Shown here: one piece after another, positions 1 through 9,205 of the stretch
Numbering within the stretch: the stretch's first letter is position 1
Layout: the number at the start of each line of letters is the position of its first letter
Origin: Chlorobiaceae bacterium
GTDB lineage: Bacteria; Bacteroidota; Ignavibacteria; Ignavibacteriales; Ignavibacteriaceae
DNA length: 54,219 nucleotides
Direction: 5' to 3'
NCBI GenBank assembly: GCA_013824085.1
Contig: PNNF01000016.1
Coordinates: 1-54,219 of the forward strand
Made by a program: the position numbers and the translations under genes
The notes under the pieces: model-generated
Databases searched by the model: none
The model's input: the letters and a program-made list of their open reading frames with translations, nothing else
Told to the model about the DNA's origin: nothing

Positions 1-220
1 AAATCGAATGATCGTTAGCAACTTCTTTACAAACATCGAGTCCACTTAGTTCTGGCATCATAATATCGAGCAGCACCAAATCAGGTTTTTCACTTCTAAT
101 TTTTTCTAATCCAACTCTTCCATCGTAAGCAGTAATAACATCAAAGCCATCCTTCTCAAGTCTGTTTTGTAGAAGAAAAACATTCTCAAGATTATCATCA
201 ACTACTAATATTTTTTTCAT
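1..220 (-). CDS. Response regulator receiver protein (partial, C-terminus off the window)
   Basis: Reading leftward from an ATG at 220, the first 73 residues form the first half of a CheY-like receiver domain. The acidic pair Asp8-Asp9 and the phospho-acceptor Asp52 in LLDIMMPELSG are visible. The start overlaps the last 23 bp of the hybrid kinase gene, so the two are probably co-transcribed and translationally coupled. The frame continues to base 1 without a stop, so any output domain lies outside the window. A partner of the preceding kinase is the natural inference, but the output is unknown. Confidence 0.9.
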   Translation of the reverse strand, partial: MKKILVVDDNLENVFLLQNRLEKDGFDVITAYDGRVGLEKIRSEKPDLVLLDIMMPELSGLDVCKEVANDHSI

Positions 221-3200
221 TCTTTTTTATTTCGGATAAAAGTTTTGTAATTCTGAATGCAAGCACTCCTGCATTAACGGGCTTAGTAATTAAACCATCA
301 AACCCAGTGTTGAAAATTACTTTGCGGTCTTCAATCATTGCTTTAGCGGTAACTGCAAAGACAGTAATATGTTTTAGTTTTTCGTTTGACTTAATATTTC
401 TGATTGTTTGAAAGCCATCCATTATTGGCATCATAATATCGAGCAGAATAATATCAGGTTTTTTTGTTTTAAGAATTTCGAGACACTCTTTCCCATTTTT
501 TGCGAGAAGAGTTTCACAATTACATTGTTGAACAACTTCATTCAAAGTGAATAAGCTATCATTGTCGTCATCAACAATTAGAACTAAGCCGAGCGGATTT
601 TTTTGATCGAAGAATGCATCGTTTTTTTTAAGTGGAGAATCGCCTCTATTTTCACGCGTATTCTTATGCTCCACAATTGTTGAATTCTCAGTTTGATTTT
701 CCTCTGCATCAAAATTATCATCTTCAATCTCTTGAGCATCTTCAAATTGATTTAATGAATCGCGCACAATTTTAAGAACATCGTTCGAATGTCCTTTCGA
801 TTTGATAGCAATTTTTTCGACAATATTTTTTAGTTCGCTTATCTCTTTGTCAGTTAAATTTCGAGCGGTGCTAATTATAATAGGAATATTTTTTGTTTCT
901 TTGTCAGATTTTAATTTATGTGAAAGAGTGATTCCGTCCATATTTGGCATCATCAAATCGAGGACGATTAAATCTGGTTTATATTTTTTTATTCGGTCGA
1001 ACGCAAGAGTGCTCTCTTGTATGTAGTCAATTTTGATTTCTTTATTTTTTGCGAATTCTTTTTTAAATTTTTCAAATTCAACCGCGTCATCATCTACTAA
1101 AGATATTTTTTCAATTTTTCTTTTAGCGAGCTTTTCGAGCTTATTTATTGTGCTCAGTAACGCATCAGCTGCAAATGGTTTTATTAAATATTCAAAAGCA
1201 CCAAGCCCATAACCAGTTTTTTTCTCATCATTAATTGTAATAAGAATTACAGGAATATTTTTTGTTTGAGGAGACTCTTTCAGTTCGCGCAGAACAGTAA
1301 AGCCGTCTTTATCAGGAAGCATAATATCAAGAGTGATCGCAAATGGATTAATTCTTTTTGCTAGTTGTATTCCTTGTTCACCCGTTTCTGCAAAAACTGT
1401 TTCGTAGCCTTTAGAATTAAGGTATTGCCCAATCGTATATCTAATTTCTTGATCGTCATCAATAACTAAAATTGGATTGTTAAGATTTTTTTGAAGAGAA
1501 GTTACTTCGATCTCTTCAGTTCTAAATTTGCCTTCAACAATTTCAACGGGTAGAGAGAAAGAAAAAGTTGAGCCTTTTCCTAATTCGCTATTAACCGTAA
1601 GAGTGCCTTTAAAAAGTCGTGTAAGTTTTTTAGAAATAGAAAGTCCTAATCCAGAGCCACTGAATTTTCTTGTACTTGAGCTATCAACTTGTCTAAATTC
1701 TTCAAAAATAATTTTTTGTTGTGCAGCAGAAATTCCAACACCCGTATCAATAACATCAAAGCTCAACCAATTGTTTTCTAATTTTTCTATCTTAAGTTGA
1801 ACAGAGCCGTTGTCAGTAAACTTAATTGCGTTGCCAAGTAGATTCAGTATCACTTGCAAAATTTTCCCTTTGTCGGAATTAACAAAAATATTTGGTGGAA
1901 ATTTTTTTATAACAGTAAACTTTAAATTTTTATCTGAAGCCATCGGTTCAATTTGTGCGGTTACTTCAGAGACTAAATCATTGAGGAGGAAGTTCTCGTT
2001 ATTGAGTTCCATCTTTCCCGCTTCAATTTTTGAAAGGTCAAGAATATCATTTATCAAGTTGAGTAATCTTTTGCCACTTCTTAAAACGACTGTTAAACGT
2101 TCTTTGTTTTTCGGATTAATTGAACTGTCTTCGAGAACTAATTCAGTCAAGCCCAGCACAGCGTTCATCGGGGTTCTAAGCTCATGCGACATTGTAGCAA
2201 GGAAGAGCGATTTTAGTTCTGTTGCTTCTTCAGCTTTCATTTTTTGAATTTCAAGTTCTTCGGCTTTTTGTTTCAACTCAGCGTGAAGTTTAACAAGCTC
2301 TTCATTCTGTTTTTTTATCTGAACATTTTGAATCTGATAATTATCATTAAGTTTTTTTAACTCAACTACAAAATTTTCTAATTTTAGAAAAGCGATAGAA
2401 TTCACTAATCCAATTGCCAATTGATCTTTTATCTTCGACAAATATTCATTAGAATTAATATCTGGTTTAGATGCAGCGCCAAGTTCAATAATTGCAATCA
2501 ATTGATTGTTGTAAACGATCGGAAGAATTAGTAGATATTTTATCTCGATATTCAGAAGCCCTGAAGTTATCTGCGGACCTTTTTCAGAAAAATAAATTTC
2601 AACTTTTTCAAGTTTTTCAATTACGGGTTTAAATAAATCAGAGTTGGTAGTGACATTTATTTTTGTATCGCTTAAACCATAAGTAACAATTTGTTTTATC
2701 TGTTTCGTTTCGTCAATAGAATAAATTGCACCAATCGTATATCCCGTAGAAGAAATTATTTTTCTAAGCGAAGCTTCAGAAATTTCCTTCAGTGTTGGGT
2801 TCTGATTTATCAATGAAATAAACTCTGTATAATCTTTTTTTGATTTTTCTTGTTTGTCGAGTTCATTGAGCATCTCATTAAACGCTGTTGCTAGTTCTCC
2901 AATTTCATCTTTACTTGTAATAATTAATCTGTTTTGGAAATTTCCAGTCTTAGTAATTTCGGTTGCCTGATTGAGAAGAAAAATTTGTTTTCTTAATCGT
3001 CCTGTAAATAATAAAGTTAAAATCATTGCAAGTACAACGCCAGCCAGCCCGCCAACAATAAGAATAATTCCAAGTCGAGATTGCATTAGAGTTGTTTCAG
3101 GCACGTTACTGAAAATAATTAAATTAATATTTCTGAATGATAAGAAGGAATCTCGAAGCCGATAAATAGTTGCACTAAAATTTGATGTTTTAGTTTCTTC

Positions 3201-3809
3201 GGAATACAAATCGAAATTATTTTTTAATGATAGCGCATCGTAAGCTTTGTTAATCTCATAAAAATAATTTTGGTTAATTGCGACGTTTGAATAACTCGTA
3301 AGATTATCATCGAAAAAAAGTGCAATGTCGGATCTAATTTTTCTTGCGTATTGATTTATATAATCTTGAGAAAAAATAAAACCGTAAATAAATTCTTCGT
3401 TCTCTGAAATCTTTTTTACTTTGAACAATGCTGCAGGATTTTTCAACTTAAAATCTTCGAGGTCAAAAATATTATTTCTGTTTACTATTCGACTTGAAGT
3501 GAAGCGCGTTTGGTCAATTGAGGAATCAGGAAGTAACACAAAAATAAAGTCAATTCCCTTAAACTCATTAATATTAATATCTGTTGATTGATAACCTCTT
3601 GCTTCAAAAATCGATTCAAAAGTTTCTTCAATTGATTGACTTTGAGATTGGATCTGATAAATAAAATCGTTAGAAGAATCTATGAGAAGTTTATTTTGTT
3701 GAGTAGTAAGAACACTGTACATAATCGAATAGAATGCTATTCCCGTACCTGCAAGAATAGAGACTACGATTGCAAAATTTATTAAAATAATTCGGTAGGT
3801 AATTTTCAT
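198..3809 (-). CDS. Hybrid sensor histidine kinase with three receiver domains
   Basis: A membrane-bound signalling kinase of 1203 residues. A first membrane segment (about 8-30) and a second (about 247-269) enclose a sensor region of about 215 residues. HAMP (about 270-322) and a GAF-like region (about 335-475) follow, then a coiled coil (about 480-535). The HisKA domain has His542 in SHELRTPMNA. The ATPase domain shows the N box (LLGNAIKF), G1 (DTGVGIS) and G2 (GSGLGLS). Three receivers follow, with phospho-acceptors at about Asp828, Asp951 and Asp1124. A low-complexity acidic linker (about 1022-1070) separates receivers 2 and 3. It starts 2 bp after the upstream receiver gene, at the end of the pilus gene run, so control of pilus assembly or use is plausible but inferred. 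The ligand cannot be told from the sequence. Confidence 0.93.
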   Translation of the reverse strand: MKITYRIILINFAIVVSILAGTGIAFYSIMYSVLTTQQNKLLIDSSNDFIYQIQSQSQSIEETFESIFEARGYQSTDININEFKGIDFIFVLLPDSSIDQTRFTSSRIVNRNNIFDLEDFKLKNPAALFKVKKISENEEFIYGFIFSQDYINQYARKIRSDIALFFDDNLTSYSNVAINQNYFYEINKAYDALSLKNNFDLYSEETKTSNFSATIYRLRDSFLSFRNINLIIFSNVPETTLMQSRLGIILIVGGLAGVVLAMILTLLFTGRLRKQIFLLNQATEITKTGNFQNRLIITSKDEIGELATAFNEMLNELDKQEKSKKDYTEFISLINQNPTLKEISEASLRKIISSTGYTIGAIYSIDETKQIKQIVTYGLSDTKINVTTNSDLFKPVIEKLEKVEIYFSEKGPQITSGLLNIEIKYLLILPIVYNNQLIAIIELGAASKPDINSNEYLSKIKDQLAIGLVNSIAFLKLENFVVELKKLNDNYQIQNVQIKKQNEELVKLHAELKQKAEELEIQKMKAEEATELKSLFLATMSHELRTPMNAVLGLTELVLEDSSINPKNKERLTVVLRSGKRLLNLINDILDLSKIEAGKMELNNENFLLNDLVSEVTAQIEPMASDKNLKFTVIKKFPPNIFVNSDKGKILQVILNLLGNAIKFTDNGSVQLKIEKLENNWLSFDVIDTGVGISAAQQKIIFEEFRQVDSSSTRKFSGSGLGLSISKKLTRLFKGTLTVNSELGKGSTFSFSLPVEIVEGKFRTEEIEVTSLQKNLNNPILVIDDDQEIRYTIGQYLNSKGYETVFAETGEQGIQLAKRINPFAITLDIMLPDKDGFTVLRELKESPQTKNIPVILITINDEKKTGYGLGAFEYLIKPFAADALLSTINKLEKLAKRKIEKISLVDDDAVEFEKFKKEFAKNKEIKIDYIQESTLAFDRIKKYKPDLIVLDLMMPNMDGITLSHKLKSDKETKNIPIIISTARNLTDKEISELKNIVEKIAIKSKGHSNDVLKIVRDSLNQFEDAQEIEDDNFDAEENQTENSTIVEHKNTRENRGDSPLKKNDAFFDQKNPLGLVLIVDDDNDSLFTLNEVVQQCNCETLLAKNGKECLEILKTKKPDIILLDIMMPIMDGFQTIRNIKSNEKLKHITVFAVTAKAMIEDRKVIFNTGFDGLITKPVNAGVLAFRITKLLSEIKKNEKNISS

Positions 3810-3811
3810 TC

Positions 3812-4177
3812 TTAGTCATCTTTTTGGAGAACTTTTCTAATTGTAATTAGGAGTTCGTCAAAATCATAAGGTTTACTAATAAAATCACTTGCACCAATTT
3901 TGACAGCATCAATGGCGCTCTTAACATCAGCATAAGCAGTTAGTACAATAATTTTATAATCTGGATTTTTGTTTTTCAATTTTTGCAAAACAGTGAAGCC
4001 ATCCATTTCGGGCATCTTTAAGTCTAACAAAACCAGATCAACTGAATCTGTTGCTAAATGTTCAAGAGCTTTAACGGGATTGGTATAAAATGAAGTTAAA
4101 TAACCGACATTAGAAAGTTCTTCTTGAAGCACTTTACAGAGATTCAGGTCATCATCAATTATTAAAATTTTTTCCAT
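3812..4177 (-). CDS. Stand-alone response regulator receiver (CheY/PilG-like)
   Basis: A 121-residue single receiver domain with no output domain. The acidic pocket is Asp8-Asp10 in IIDDDL, the phospho-acceptor is Asp52 in LLDLKMPEMDG, and the switch Thr (VLTAYA) and conserved Lys (SKPYD) are present. It lies 11 bp downstream of the secretin gene and 2 bp upstream of the hybrid kinase, which ties the signalling genes to the pilus genes. Such receivers act by protein-protein contact in phosphorelays or on pilus motors. A PilG/PilH-like role fits the context but is not proved. Confidence 0.92.
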   Translation of the reverse strand: MEKILIIDDDLNLCKVLQEELSNVGYLTSFYTNPVKALEHLATDSVDLVLLDLKMPEMDGFTVLQKLKNKNPDYKIIVLTAYADVKSAIDAVKIGASDFISKPYDFDELLITIRKVLQKDD

Positions 4178-4188
4178 TAATGTTCCTT

Positions 4189-5439
4189 CTACTCTTCTTT
4201 CACTTCTGTTTCATCAGTGGGTTTAGTTAAAGTTTGAAGTTTATACATTTGTATTTTTTCGCGCTGCTTAGAAAGTTCTTCTTGCATCGCTCCATCTACT
4301 TGCGGAAATGCGAGTCTTTCTTTTAGTGTTGGAACTAAGTCAACTTTAATTAAGATGATTAATTCTTTTTTAGAAACAGTAATTCGATCGCTACCAAAAA
4401 GATATCTTAGCCCGAAGACCCACCAAGGCAGATCTTTTAAGCCGGGAATACCAACACGTGTAACCTTCTCATCATTCACAAACAATCCGCCAATAACAGT
4501 CTCTTCGCCATCCAGCATTAATACTTGAGTTTTTGCTTGTGTCTTTTTTATTTCAGTTGAAAGTTCTGAAGGAAAACCACTGCTTCTTTCAACATCCAGA
4601 TTTACAAGAATGTATGGAACACCTTCTTCAGTATAGATATAAGGAATTACTCGAATGATTGACCCAGTTGAAAAAAATTGTTCAACTACGTTGCCCGCAA
4701 AATCTCTTTGCTTAATAGAAAAATCTGAACCAACTTGAATACGTCCTTCAATTCTATCGCGAACAATAATGCTTGGACTTGCAATAACTTCGCCAAGGTT
4801 TTCGCTCTCAAGAAATCTAATTAGTCCCGCGAACTCGCCGAGCATTCCGCCAACAGAAAAATTTCTTGTAGTTGTAATTTTTCCATCAGGAGCATTAATT
4901 CCACCAGTAGCAGAGCCTTGCTGTTCGCTTTCTGTAGCAGTTGTTTTAACTCCGCCGCCAATAGAAAAATCTCTTTGACTCATTAACAATTCCCAATTCA
5001 TTCCACGTTCTTTAAAGTTTGTAATATCCAGCTCAAAGAAGACAGCAGAAATTTTTACTTCACGAGAGTTCACAGATGCATAAGTTTTCGGCTCAATTAC
5101 AACAGCTTCTTTTTGTTTAATTACTATTACTCTTGGAGTTCTTTCAATTAATAAATTTGCTGCTTGCGTAATAATTAAGAGAGCTTTTTCATAATGGATA
5201 TTAGGAAGTTCAATTCCGATAGGATCAGTCCTTTCAACCTGCGAAACAATAGTAACTCCTTTTTTTGTCAAACTGATATCACTAAGTATTTCGATTGCTT
5301 TGTTGAAAGGAAGTGATGCTGAAAAAGTTACAATCTCGTCGGGAGGAGTGAATCCTCTAAGTAAATTTTCAGAAGGATCTTGCGCAAATAGATTCGCACA
5401 AAATATGAGAGAAAAAATAGATATAAAAATTTTTTTCAT
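4189..5439 (-). CDS. pilQ: Short PilQ/GspD-family secretin (outer-membrane pilus channel)
   Basis: Forms the gated outer-membrane pore through which a type IV pilus or pseudopilus passes. From the ATG at 5439 it has 416 residues: a signal peptide (1-20), an N-terminal ring domain (about 30-110) and a secretin core (about 205-370). The core includes the family signature from GEETVIGGLF through IPGLKDLPWW to the LILIKV strand, and a charged tail follows. A GTG at 5451 would add four residues and give a 4-bp overlap with the preceding gene. The ATG is preferred because GAGG lies 6 nt before it and a normal signal peptide starts there. It is shorter than usual PilQ (about 600-700) and no AMIN domains are seen. 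A PilP-like partner is fused into the upstream gene. Confidence 0.88.
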   Translation of the reverse strand: MKKIFISIFSLIFCANLFAQDPSENLLRGFTPPDEIVTFSASLPFNKAIEILSDISLTKKGVTIVSQVERTDPIGIELPNIHYEKALLIITQAANLLIERTPRVIVIKQKEAVVIEPKTYASVNSREVKISAVFFELDITNFKERGMNWELLMSQRDFSIGGGVKTTATESEQQGSATGGINAPDGKITTTRNFSVGGMLGEFAGLIRFLESENLGEVIASPSIIVRDRIEGRIQVGSDFSIKQRDFAGNVVEQFFSTGSIIRVIPYIYTEEGVPYILVNLDVERSSGFPSELSTEIKKTQAKTQVLMLDGEETVIGGLFVNDEKVTRVGIPGLKDLPWWVFGLRYLFGSDRITVSKKELIILIKVDLVPTLKERLAFPQVDGAMQEELSKQREKIQMYKLQTLTKPTDETEVKEE

Positions 5440-5447
5440 AAATAACC

Positions 5448-6335
5448 TCACTTAGGTTTTACTTCTTTCGTAAGTTTAAGTTCAATTTGTTCAACAATGC
5501 CGCCTTTGTTCAGAATAAATTTGACGGTGTTTTTTTCATAATCGACGCGTGTGGCATAACCAAGATAGACAGGATCGCCTTCATTGACAATGAACGAATT
5601 GCCCGCTACATCAACAATGAATGCTCCTTCTGGCACTAAGGCAAGTAATTTGGCGCCTTGCTGAACGTCAAGTAGTCCGTCAATATTGGGCGGAATTTCA
5701 GAAAGGATTAACGGATAAAAAGCATCAGATAATTTTCGAGCGATTAATCTGTTCTCGACTAAGTTAGCAACACTAAACCTATTGTCTAAAGAATAATAAA
5801 CTGAAACTACTATCTCATAAGCGACTAAATATTTTATTCCCTCATCATCTTTACTTGCAACAAGGTTAGACAAATTTAATGTTTTTATTTTTTTTAATTC
5901 TTTACTCTGTTCAATTGCGAAAATTAATTGATAGATATCGTTGTAAGTTCCTTGTCCCGCAATTTTATAATTATAGAAAAAAAACTCACCTTCAGGTTTC
6001 TGTTCAATGAACTCAATGTTGGTCTGGAAATCACTTGAAAAAAGAGGTCTAATTTTTGTTATAAAATCATAGAATTCAAGCATCGAAAGATTTTGTGGAA
6101 TGTTAAATTTTCGAGCGGAAAGTATAGAATCAATTAATTCTGATTTAATTAATTTTGTTTTAAGATCTTCTTTCAATAGTACAGGATCATACTCGAATTC
6201 TCTTAATTTAACTAACTCTGTTTTTTTGTTACTAATAGTTCTAAGCTGAAAAAAATAGATATAAGCAACTCCAAGCGCTATTAAAAAAACAAGTACTCCA
6301 AATAAAGAAAAAGTATTTTTTAATTTTCTATTCAT
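5448..6335 (-). CDS. pilO: PilO-PilP fusion-like inner-membrane alignment protein
   Basis: A 295-residue bitopic protein: short cytoplasmic start, one membrane helix (about 9-29), a coiled stretch (about 30-75), a PilO-like ferredoxin-fold region (about 85-180) and a final beta-rich domain (about 218-287). The last domain has VVDVAGNSFIVNEGDPVYLG followed by a strand run ending in LNKGGIVEQ, which resembles the C-terminal domain of PilP that contacts the secretin. In classical systems PilO and PilP are separate proteins. Here both seem joined, which fits the absence of a separate pilP between pilMN and the secretin. The PilO part is recognised by topology and context rather than strong motifs. 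An unrelated membrane protein with a PilP-like tail is the alternative. Confidence 0.68.
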   Translation of the reverse strand: MNRKLKNTFSLFGVLVFLIALGVAYIYFFQLRTISNKKTELVKLREFEYDPVLLKEDLKTKLIKSELIDSILSARKFNIPQNLSMLEFYDFITKIRPLFSSDFQTNIEFIEQKPEGEFFFYNYKIAGQGTYNDIYQLIFAIEQSKELKKIKTLNLSNLVASKDDEGIKYLVAYEIVVSVYYSLDNRFSVANLVENRLIARKLSDAFYPLILSEIPPNIDGLLDVQQGAKLLALVPEGAFIVDVAGNSFIVNEGDPVYLGYATRVDYEKNTVKFILNKGGIVEQIELKLTKEVKPK

Positions 6336-6434
6336 TGTAGCAAACCGAATAGTAGAGGAATTTATTTTTTATTTGTAAACGTGACGCAAAAGATTTCTTG
6401 ATTAAGAAAATATTTTTTAACGAGAAAGAATTCA

Positions 6435-7967
6435 TTATTGCTTCTCCATCTCGTTAGTTAATACCGACATTTTAAAAATTAGATTGAACCTATAAGCAGA
6501 TGATTCACGAATTGGTTCATAAATTATACTCTTAAGTGTTGAGGGTTCAAATTGTTCAGCGAATCTTGTGATAGCTCTGGGTGTTAAAGATAAACCTTCG
6601 ATAATAATATCATCTTGTTCAGAGCGCGCAATATTTCGTACCCATAAATTATTTTCGCTTCCAGTAAATTTAGAAATTGTTTCAACAAGTCCGCCAAAAA
6701 TTTCTACGCCAATAGTGGCAGAGTCAAGAATAGCTTGAGTTCGGTCGAAAGCATTTATTTTCACGTCCAGAACTTCTAACTGTGAAAGAAGTTCTAAGTT
6801 CTGTCTTTTTAATTCCGATTGGAGAAAAATCTCTTTGTCTAATTCACTTTCAGTTCTATTATTAACTAAAATCTGTTGAGTAATAAAAAATGCAGTAATA
6901 AAGAGAAGGGGAATCATTGCATAACCATGCCAAGCGAACTGAAATGGTTTCTGATCTTCTTTAATATATGTAGGAGTTAGATTAATTCCTTTATGTTCTT
7001 TTTTAACTTCATCAAAATATTCTTGTGCGGCTGCAATTGGTCCGGCGAATGATGAGAGCTTTGCACGCGTCATTTCATCGAGAGCAGTAGTATCTACTTC
7101 GTTAAATTCTAATCGAGAGACATTTGCTTCGGGGAATGTTCCGTAGAAAGATAAAATTAAATTTTCCGAATCATCTTCACCACAAACAATAATATTGTCA
7201 AGAGTTGGAATTCCACCGTTCTCCATCTCGAGTAAAATTTTTGAGAAGAAGACATCGTAAGTGTGAAGATTATTAATACCCAGATCAAGTGTAGGTCCAA
7301 TATGTTTTAATTCTCTACCGTGTAAAAAAATTAATTTGCTATACTCTTTTCCAATGTAAAAAATTAAGGAGTAATCGTCAGGGAAGAATTTTTTTCTTTT
7401 TGCTACGTAATATGCGAGCGAAAGATCAACACTTTTTACAGATGCAATTTTGTAGATTCTTCGATTATTATAATTCGCTAAATTCTTGACTAACCTTAAA
7501 CAAGGAACATCAGCTCCAAGAAAAACCCCAAGCATCGATTTGTCTGAAAGTTGAACATAACCTACGGAATCTTTGTCTATAAAAATATTTTGAGAATTTT
7601 TTATTTCATCATAAATCTCAAGAGTTAGCTTACTTGTGTTAGTTTGCTTTTTATTTGTTTGATGATAAAATATTGATGGCTCTGTTAGGACAGGAATAAA
7701 TAAGGCATTTTTTAAATTAACTCCAGTGAGAGCAGAATTGATGACACTTTCATTAGAAATTTTTAAAACACCAGTATCACCGCCGGAGTCAAAGCTAATA
7801 TTTTTATCATCTGAACTTATTTCAAAAGCGGAAGATGAAGCCCCGAGATTAGAAACAAGGACATCAACTGAAGCAGCTTTAATGACTTTAAGTTTGTTGC
7901 CGACGTACTCTATAGCAGCAATTTTTGTGTCAGTACCTTCACAATATATACAAACTAGTGTTTTCAA
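6435..7967 (-). CDS. pilM: PilM-PilN fusion protein of the pilus alignment complex
   Basis: The first about 325 residues are an actin-like cytoplasmic domain of PilM/HofM type, ending near the conserved-looking segment DNIIVCGEDD (about 257-266). At residues 328-333 comes GINLTP, which matches the NLLP peptide that starts PilN and that PilM binds. A membrane helix (about 348-367), a coiled coil (about 370-410) and a PilN-like periplasmic domain follow, to residue 510. PilM and PilN therefore appear fused, so the binding peptide is held in cis. The start is a TTG at 7967, 2 bp after the pilT-like stop; no nearby ATG keeps the domain intact. It links the cytoplasmic ATPases to the PilO/P periplasmic frame. 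Confidence 0.75.
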   Translation of the reverse strand: MKTLVCIYCEGTDTKIAAIEYVGNKLKVIKAASVDVLVSNLGASSSAFEISSDDKNISFDSGGDTGVLKISNESVINSALTGVNLKNALFIPVLTEPSIFYHQTNKKQTNTSKLTLEIYDEIKNSQNIFIDKDSVGYVQLSDKSMLGVFLGADVPCLRLVKNLANYNNRRIYKIASVKSVDLSLAYYVAKRKKFFPDDYSLIFYIGKEYSKLIFLHGRELKHIGPTLDLGINNLHTYDVFFSKILLEMENGGIPTLDNIIVCGEDDSENLILSFYGTFPEANVSRLEFNEVDTTALDEMTRAKLSSFAGPIAAAQEYFDEVKKEHKGINLTPTYIKEDQKPFQFAWHGYAMIPLLFITAFFITQQILVNNRTESELDKEIFLQSELKRQNLELLSQLEVLDVKINAFDRTQAILDSATIGVEIFGGLVETISKFTGSENNLWVRNIARSEQDDIIIEGLSLTPRAITRFAEQFEPSTLKSIIYEPIRESSAYRFNLIFKMSVLTNEMEKQ

Positions 7968-7969
7968 TT

Positions 7970-9193
7970 TTAAGTCGCCGATAAAATTTGTTGCATACGT
8001 GTTTTATTATTTGAAAAATTTATTGCCGTATCTAATGAAATTTTCTTTACCAAATATAACCTTTTTAAATCTTGTTCCATCGTGGTCATGCCATTTTGTG
8101 AACCTTGATTAATCATCATATAAATTTCTGAAGTGTTATTATTTTTTATTGCCGCTTTAACGCTGGATGTAACTAACAAAACTTCTTTTGCTAATGTAAG
8201 TTTACCTTGCACAGTAGGAACTAATTTTTGTGAAACTACAGTCGTCAAAACATCTGCTAATCTATTTCTTACTCGGTCTTGTTCGGATGGATGCACTTCA
8301 GCAATAATACGATCAATTGATTCAACAGCGGATGAAGTATGTAAAGTTGAAAAAACTTTGTGACCAGTATCTGTAACTTCAAGCGCAGCCATAATTGTAT
8401 CAGGGTCTCTCATTTCACCAATGACAATAATATCTGGATCTTGTCGCAATGATTGGATAACACCATCTTTAAAAGACTGAACATCTCTACCAACTTCGCG
8501 ATGTTTGATTATAGCAGTATTAGATTTATGGATAAACTCTAATGGTGAAGCAATAATAATAATATGAGCAGGGTCAAATTTGTTATGATGATCAATAATT
8601 GAATCAAGCGTTGCTGATTTTCCGGAGCCTGTAATTCCAGTGATTAAAGTTAGTCCAAACTTCAAAAAGTTGTGGCTTAATGCTTTCATTATGCTCGGAT
8701 GAAATTCTAAAGACTCTAAAGATCTTACAGAAGAAGAAATAGCACGCATATTAAGTGAGAGAGTATCAACCTCGAAATATGTAGTTGCTCTAAATCTGAA
8801 TTGCAAATTTTTTCTTGGATAGAAAAACGAATAACTAAAGTCGATGCTTTTTGTAACGCTCAAAAATTGTCTTTGATTATCTGAAAGAAGAGTAAGAATA
8901 ATTAACGCACTTTCATCAGCAGACATTTTTGGTAGTTCTTTAACTCTTTCTTTTTTTCCATGAACTCTCATCCAAACCATCTCACCGTTGCCATGTCCAC
9001 CAAATTCAATATCAGAAGCTTCTGACTCAATCATTGAAGAGAGCATTTTGTTGAAAAAATTTCTTAAAACAATAATGTCTTCAGTTTTCAATAATGAAAG
9101 GTTATCGATAATGAAATTAATTCTATCTTGCCCTAAGAGGACAGAGGATAATTTTGATAATACTTTGTTTAATACTTCTTTTACAGCTTCCAA
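7970..9193 (-). CDS. pilT: PilT-like retraction ATPase with altered Asp box
   Basis: A hexameric secretion ATPase of the PilT group, 407 residues (PilT is usually about 345-370). The Walker A is GITGSGKS (186-193), Walker B is around DIIVIGEMRD (254-263), and the His box is GHKVFSTLHT (277-286). The C-terminal half carries PilT-like features (QKLVPT, AKEVLLVTSSVKAAI). The Asp box, normally TIEDPIEF, reads IIASPLEF, so Glu and Asp are replaced by Ala and Ser. The start is a TTG at 9193 with AGAGAT just upstream; the next Met is at residue 50. It lies 12 bp after pilB. A retraction or regulatory ATPase of the pilus is the likely role; the Asp box change could slow or abolish hydrolysis. Confidence 0.85.
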   Translation of the reverse strand: MEAVKEVLNKVLSKLSSVLLGQDRINFIIDNLSLLKTEDIIVLRNFFNKMLSSMIESEASDIEFGGHGNGEMVWMRVHGKKERVKELPKMSADESALIILTLLSDNQRQFLSVTKSIDFSYSFFYPRKNLQFRFRATTYFEVDTLSLNMRAISSSVRSLESLEFHPSIMKALSHNFLKFGLTLITGITGSGKSATLDSIIDHHNKFDPAHIIIIASPLEFIHKSNTAIIKHREVGRDVQSFKDGVIQSLRQDPDIIVIGEMRDPDTIMAALEVTDTGHKVFSTLHTSSAVESIDRIIAEVHPSEQDRVRNRLADVLTTVVSQKLVPTVQGKLTLAKEVLLVTSSVKAAIKNNNTSEIYMMINQGSQNGMTTMEQDLKRLYLVKKISLDTAINFSNNKTRMQQILSAT

Positions 9194-9205
9194 TTTTATC
9201 TCTAT

